DNA from: Micrococcales bacterium KH10 | Lineage (GTDB): Bacteria > Actinomycetota > Actinomycetes > Actinomycetales > Cellulomonadaceae | NCBI GenBank assembly: GCA_900188465.1 | Contig: FZPE01000002.1 | Coordinates: 253,489-317,488, forward strand | Length of the DNA stretch: 64,000 bases | Direction: 5' to 3' | Part shown: positions 62,801 through 64,000 of the stretch, piece by piece | How the letters are laid out: every line of letters starts with the position of its first letter | Numbering within the stretch: position 1 is the first letter of the stretch | Notes under the pieces: model-generated | What the model saw: only the letters and a program-made list of their open reading frames with translations | What the model was told of the DNA's origin: nothing | Database searches by the model: none | Translations under genes and position numbers: made by a program

Positions 62801-63143
62801 ATTTGCTCGTCGGGTCACCGTCGGCGGCCTTGGGCGCGCCTTCGCCGGCATTGATCTGTTGGGACGCAGTTGCGGTGATTGCATCCGGGGCGACGATTCC
62901 CGGAATGAAGGGGTAACCGGTGACGTTCTGTCGCGGTGCCTGTGCGTATTCAGTGTTGATTTCGGGTGCGGCGTCACTCGTCTCAAATGAACTGAACCAG
63001 GTGTCACCTGGGGCCGCTGTTGCTGCTGGGGTCGTCAGACCCATCATCGCGGTTCCGAGAACCACGGTCGTGATAGCGCCGATCATTCTGCGCGAACCCA
63101 TAGTTCGCCGCGATCGGGTCTTTTCTATGCCAGACCTATGCAT
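56847..63143 (-). CDS. Secreted GH92 exo-alpha-mannosidase, multidomain (paralogue 2)
   Basis: The 2098-residue protein has the same domain order as its neighbour: signal peptide ending TPAATAA, discoidin domain, GH92 core (about 405-1120) with LNYVDTRRGSNG, NNGFWDTYRTAWPLYAFLYP, YTETNGFNFAFHVPFDV (about 953) and GFPGDEDNGEFSSWHLF (about 1056), then discoidin, PKD, carbohydrate-binding-like, Ig-like domains and the Lys-rich tail ending VTTIKVRR. Long stretches of the catalytic DNA are almost identical to paralogue 1 while the N-terminal discoidin and linker domains have diverged. AGGAG precedes ATG 63143. Confidence 0.92.
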   Translation of the reverse strand: MHRSGIEKTRSRRTMGSRRMIGAITTVVLGTAMMGLTTPAATAAPGDTWFSSFETSDAAPEINTEYAQAPRQNVTGYPFIPGIVAPDAITATASQQINAGEGAPKAADGDPTSKWLTQATTGWLRFELDEPKIIKSYVMVTANDASDRNPRNWTVEGSQNGSDWTVLDTQTDQLPTSLSPFTRVDYDTLSGNTTAYKFYRLNITANRGNSLTQLADWELFEDTSEPVPDEPMRVDINNGPGSSRTAKLNAGWTGTQALRYRGQHLGDGDASATNVVYDGLDLSIGDDTELSYKIFPQLIDSDLTYPATFTAVDLELDDGTLASEAGLIDSYGFDFNARAYGEQKALYGSQWNNVQVDLSSLEGKTIKKILFTYDNPTGEEGTKFTGWIDDIKIDAAQPIDDSSLLNYVDTRRGSNGTQSFSRGLTAPLTAVPNGFNFVLPYTNSTSQSMPYSYHRDNNAQNKTVLEGIGISHITSPWMGDRNQFVVTPYATSGSIDGSRSNKAKPFSHDNEIARPHYYGVDLDNGMKVEGTATDHGGIFRFTAAPGESGLRILVDRVNNASDHPGSFTLNGANLTGYVDNGSGLSIGRSRMFVAGAFNAVPTATGAASSRSGSVYGTFNETTVELSWATSFISLEQAQKNLAREVTGKSFEEVRDDAADAWLDRLSVIDLSASQTATDAQKLQIYSDLYRLNLYPNSQHEDVSALGSSTPEYKYASPVAAKVGSATATETNAQIKDGKIYVNNGFWDTYRTAWPLYAFLYPDLANELIDGFVQQYRDGGWISRWSSPGYADLMTGTSSDVAFAEAYTAGALETALAEEAYKAGWKNAMVLPASNVPAGWGANNVGRKGLDRSIFLGYIPASQNQATSWALEGYINDYGLGMMAQKLSEDPNVPADRQEQYANEAEYLLERSQNYVQHFDPNVEFFQGRNANGSWEYGPDDYDPLDWGNHTYTETNGFNFAFHVPFDVDGLAALYGGSDGLNDKLNGIFTIPETATTSSIHEIYEQRDVRIGNWGVSNQVAHHIGYIPAAGGDPTTTQEVIREVMQRLFVGSEIGQGFPGDEDNGEFSSWHLFSALGFYPLALGSGEYTIGSPLFDTITVNRKAEHGGPLTITAENNSRDNVYIASAELDGEALDSVQLNQADLRAASSLHFEMAATPQAWGHRTTNEAPRTPLKDISGANYSTAAATGEASIGALRDDNSATVATLPAEETSITYEVSDIPAKVETYTITNGATGTVAPTDWTLEGSHDGEDWTELDAQEGVEFEWNTYTLPFHVDNVDAYKFYRLNITGTTTGAGAVIAEVQLLASADFPEDLALKGTSSTAIVDVPVTTVVADILGGSSRHTADFTATVDFGDGEQPAEIVGSDFGMAVQATHTFTETGMHDVTVTVTNDGATESITSTVLVERRSSFESQFNNSCLSEVGISANCDGLNYSYDKAQLANPTNAGGLVQGIEKTVAGTDLKFTLPEIESGKPDNITGEGQTFPINLSADATQYSFIGMGNEGDQTGTGTVYYDDNTSDEVDIEFGDWVGKATSPAFGNIVVGLIQTRLSGTGFESSNKTTAVFSTAPIDIPAGKTPVRFEMPNTGTTLRLGKIHVFAIADDGDHSTRVQTLSTNAPSGGLPVISAGVSFEADLAEIVGGYPGATATVNWGDGTGKHDADIDGSAVVGSHTYDDPGRYTITVVVDDGVTTSVFTHEILVTGAAAATVGLGFDPAAPTTVDDVTLSATVDVDATGTMTFTDSNGDVLGTAEVEDGVAELVIDPLAAGTHEVTATYSGDNHYRGGDSATESITVVKAAPTVTLTTSAAVVTEGTAVTLTSGVPDDATGTVTFLNGATTLDTATVTDGLASVSAQLPIGTHEITARFEGDERYTAGTSPAVSVKVQARGTDPGPDPDPSVALSAPSFSKAKQPFKAKGNKRRVVSSVVTGVPAGTVVTFKSGNTTLGSTTAVRSGNALVASLKLKGKLPVGTYPNVTASVVVSGKSVVSPASAQTFKVVKAKAKKVTVKTKRIKAGVKAKIKVKVSKLTNGRHAAGRIQIRVGKKVVGVKKFKVKAKGNVTVKLRRSFAKNVKVRARFVPKNKKNFKNKQSKVTTIKVRR

Positions 63144-63224
63144 CGCATACTCCTGTTAGCCCGTCGAATGTGTGGAGTGCGACAATGTCGTCATCATCGG
63201 GGAGCGTCACTGCCAACCCAAAGC

Positions 63225-63236
63225 GACAACGTTGTC
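63225..63236. promoter_or_regulatory. LacI-type operator upstream of GH92 paralogue 2
   Basis: GACAACGTTGTC again, at the same distance from the start codon as at paralogue 1, within an upstream region that is conserved between the two genes (from AGGAG back to this site). A weaker relative, GACAATGTCGTC, lies at 63181-63192. Confidence 0.65.
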
Positions 63237-63613
63237 ACCCAATGCCATCTTACGCTGCGACGTCAACGCAAGCAATTGCCAAAGCAGGATAGAGCGATAA
63301 GTAATGAGCAGCCCTCATCGTCCGGCATTTTCGCGATCTTCCCCATTTCGCTGGTGGCCCAATCCGTTGATCGATTGATCCGCTTATTCCTTTGCTGTTC
63401 ATTAATCGGCGAAATATCACCATTGCTGCTGCATATGTGAATCAGGCTGGTCAATCTTACGAAACTCGACACGTATGTCTCTCGTGTCACGAGTCGATGC
63501 TCTGACGAACGAGGTTCCAGAACATCTCTAAGATATAGCAACTAGATGCATCGGAACTGGAGAGAAATTTGACCTCGACAAGGCAGCAAAGACCGAGATC
63601 GTTTGATATAACA
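63237..63613. other. AT-richer spacer, no convincing gene
   Basis: Beyond the GH92 promoter the base composition drops and no frame on either strand looks coding; a 92-codon minus-strand open frame (63263-63541) lacks normal codon bias and a good start. The palindrome CTAGATATCTAG lies at 63613-63624, overlapping the stop of the next gene. Confidence 0.5.
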
Positions 63614-64000
63614 CTAGATATCTAGACCTTTGACGTTAGTTGAAGTCTTACGCTCTGCAAATGTAAGACGTCGCTCTTCCTTCAAAGGCAGTCTTCCCCG
63701 GTAAGGGCTCAGTAATCTGACAACCTCATCCATATTTCCTATGCGCCATGCGCATTCTGCCTCCGCGATTACGGGTGCTCGGTTAATCATCTCTGTATAT
63801 TTCTTTGCCCTTCGCGAACGGTCAGTACGGGCAGCAGCAAATGCCGAAGGATCTCCTACCAAATATCGAAATCCGAATGTGTGGAGTGCGTCCGCTCTTT
63901 CACAAAGCGATTGATATCCTGTTACAGGATTATCGGTGATAATGGGAGTGAATTTACTCCATATCTCAACCGGACACTCGGTCACTCGCAGCAAATCTGC
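63614..64000 (-). CDS. C-terminal part of a protein of unknown function
   Basis: The minus-strand frame is open from the window edge to TAG/TAA near 63614 and gives at least 126 residues, including NPVTGYQSLCERADALHTFG, FRYLVGDPSAFAAARTDRSR, EAECAWRIGNMDEVVRLLSP and ending TSTNVKGLDI. The apparent TTG at 63994 is probably not the true start. The helical, TPR-like pattern (AECAWRIGNMDEVVRLL) is suggestive only. Its DNA is clearly less GC-rich than the rest of the window, which suggests acquisition by transfer. Confidence 0.55.
   Translation of the reverse strand, partial: ADLLRVTECPVEIWSKFTPIITDNPVTGYQSLCERADALHTFGFRYLVGDPSAFAAARTDRSRRAKKYTEMINRAPVIAEAECAWRIGNMDEVVRLLSPYRGRLPLKEERRLTFAERKTSTNVKGLDI

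Noticed and set aside
63263-63541. A 92-codon minus-strand open frame before the last gene.
   Set aside because: Poor codon bias, no ribosome site and no recognisable motif; AT-richer DNA yields chance open frames less often but this one lacks any support.

Overview
The window is GC-rich actinobacterial DNA (Actinomycetota; I cannot fix the genus). Evidence: a bifunctional-type dCTP deaminase, a CopD-CtaG fusion, an Mrp antiporter operon with fused MnhA-MnhB, an SseB-like protein, an IdeR/DtxR-like iron box and a Pro/Gln-rich TM2 protein. No rRNA is present and there is one tRNA (Gly, anticodon CCC).

Layout. 1-800: a broken IS3-family end and a frameshifted secreted-protein gene. 1.2-7.75 kb: mnhA(B)-C-D-E-F-G on the minus strand with overlapping genes. 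7.9-10.1 kb: an unknown gene overlapping dcd, and a TM2 protein. 10.2-14.5 kb: tRNA-Gly, a cluster of DnaA-box-like words, a TetR regulator, heme oxygenase with an iron box, and the CopD-CtaG protein. 14.6-18.7 kb: a large secreted six-hairpin glycosidase-like protein. 18.9-24.7 kb: a MoxR / DUF58 / VWA / VWA / acidic-tail operon of the Bat type. 24.9-26.4 kb: a secreted Ig-like-repeat protein. 26.5-30.2 kb: E1alpha-E1beta-E2 of a 2-oxoacid dehydrogenase behind a double palindromic operator. 30.9-34.3 kb: cold-shock protein, fatty-acid desaturase, HisC-like aminotransferase, unknown membrane protein. 34.4-35.4 kb: a decayed region with an ATPase pseudogene, a DUF6308-like remnant, repeats and an apparently orphan transcription attenuator. 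35.5-50.1 kb: membrane protein, purB, copper chaperone, SseB-like, CPBP protease, flippase-like protein with kinase-like domain, HU, RlmG/RsmC methyltransferase, HAD phosphatase, PatB/MalY aminotransferase, PEP carboxylase, LacI regulator. 50.3-63.1 kb: two tandem, very large, mosaic-identical GH92 alpha-mannosidases. 63.2-64 kb: AT-richer sequence with an unknown partial gene.

How the parts fit. The right third reads as a mannan/N-glycan foraging locus: a LacI regulator whose upstream region and both GH92 upstream regions carry central-CG palindromes. Four secreted proteins (18.7, 24.9, 50.3 and 56.8 kb ends) end in the same kind of Lys-rich beta-rich tail and lack LPXTG, which suggests retention on an anionic cell wall. 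TetR plus heme oxygenase, facing a heme-copper oxidase assembly factor, suggests iron/heme handling.

Most unusual observations: (1) a 66-bp palindromic element in four intergenic copies with an invariant 12-base core; (2) a minus-strand attenuator at 35.19-35.38 kb with a perfect Shine-Dalgarno, a 12-residue Phe-Trp-Thr-Tyr leader peptide and mutually exclusive hairpins, but no structural gene after it; (3) the shared Lys-rich tails; (4) the mosaic GH92 pair.
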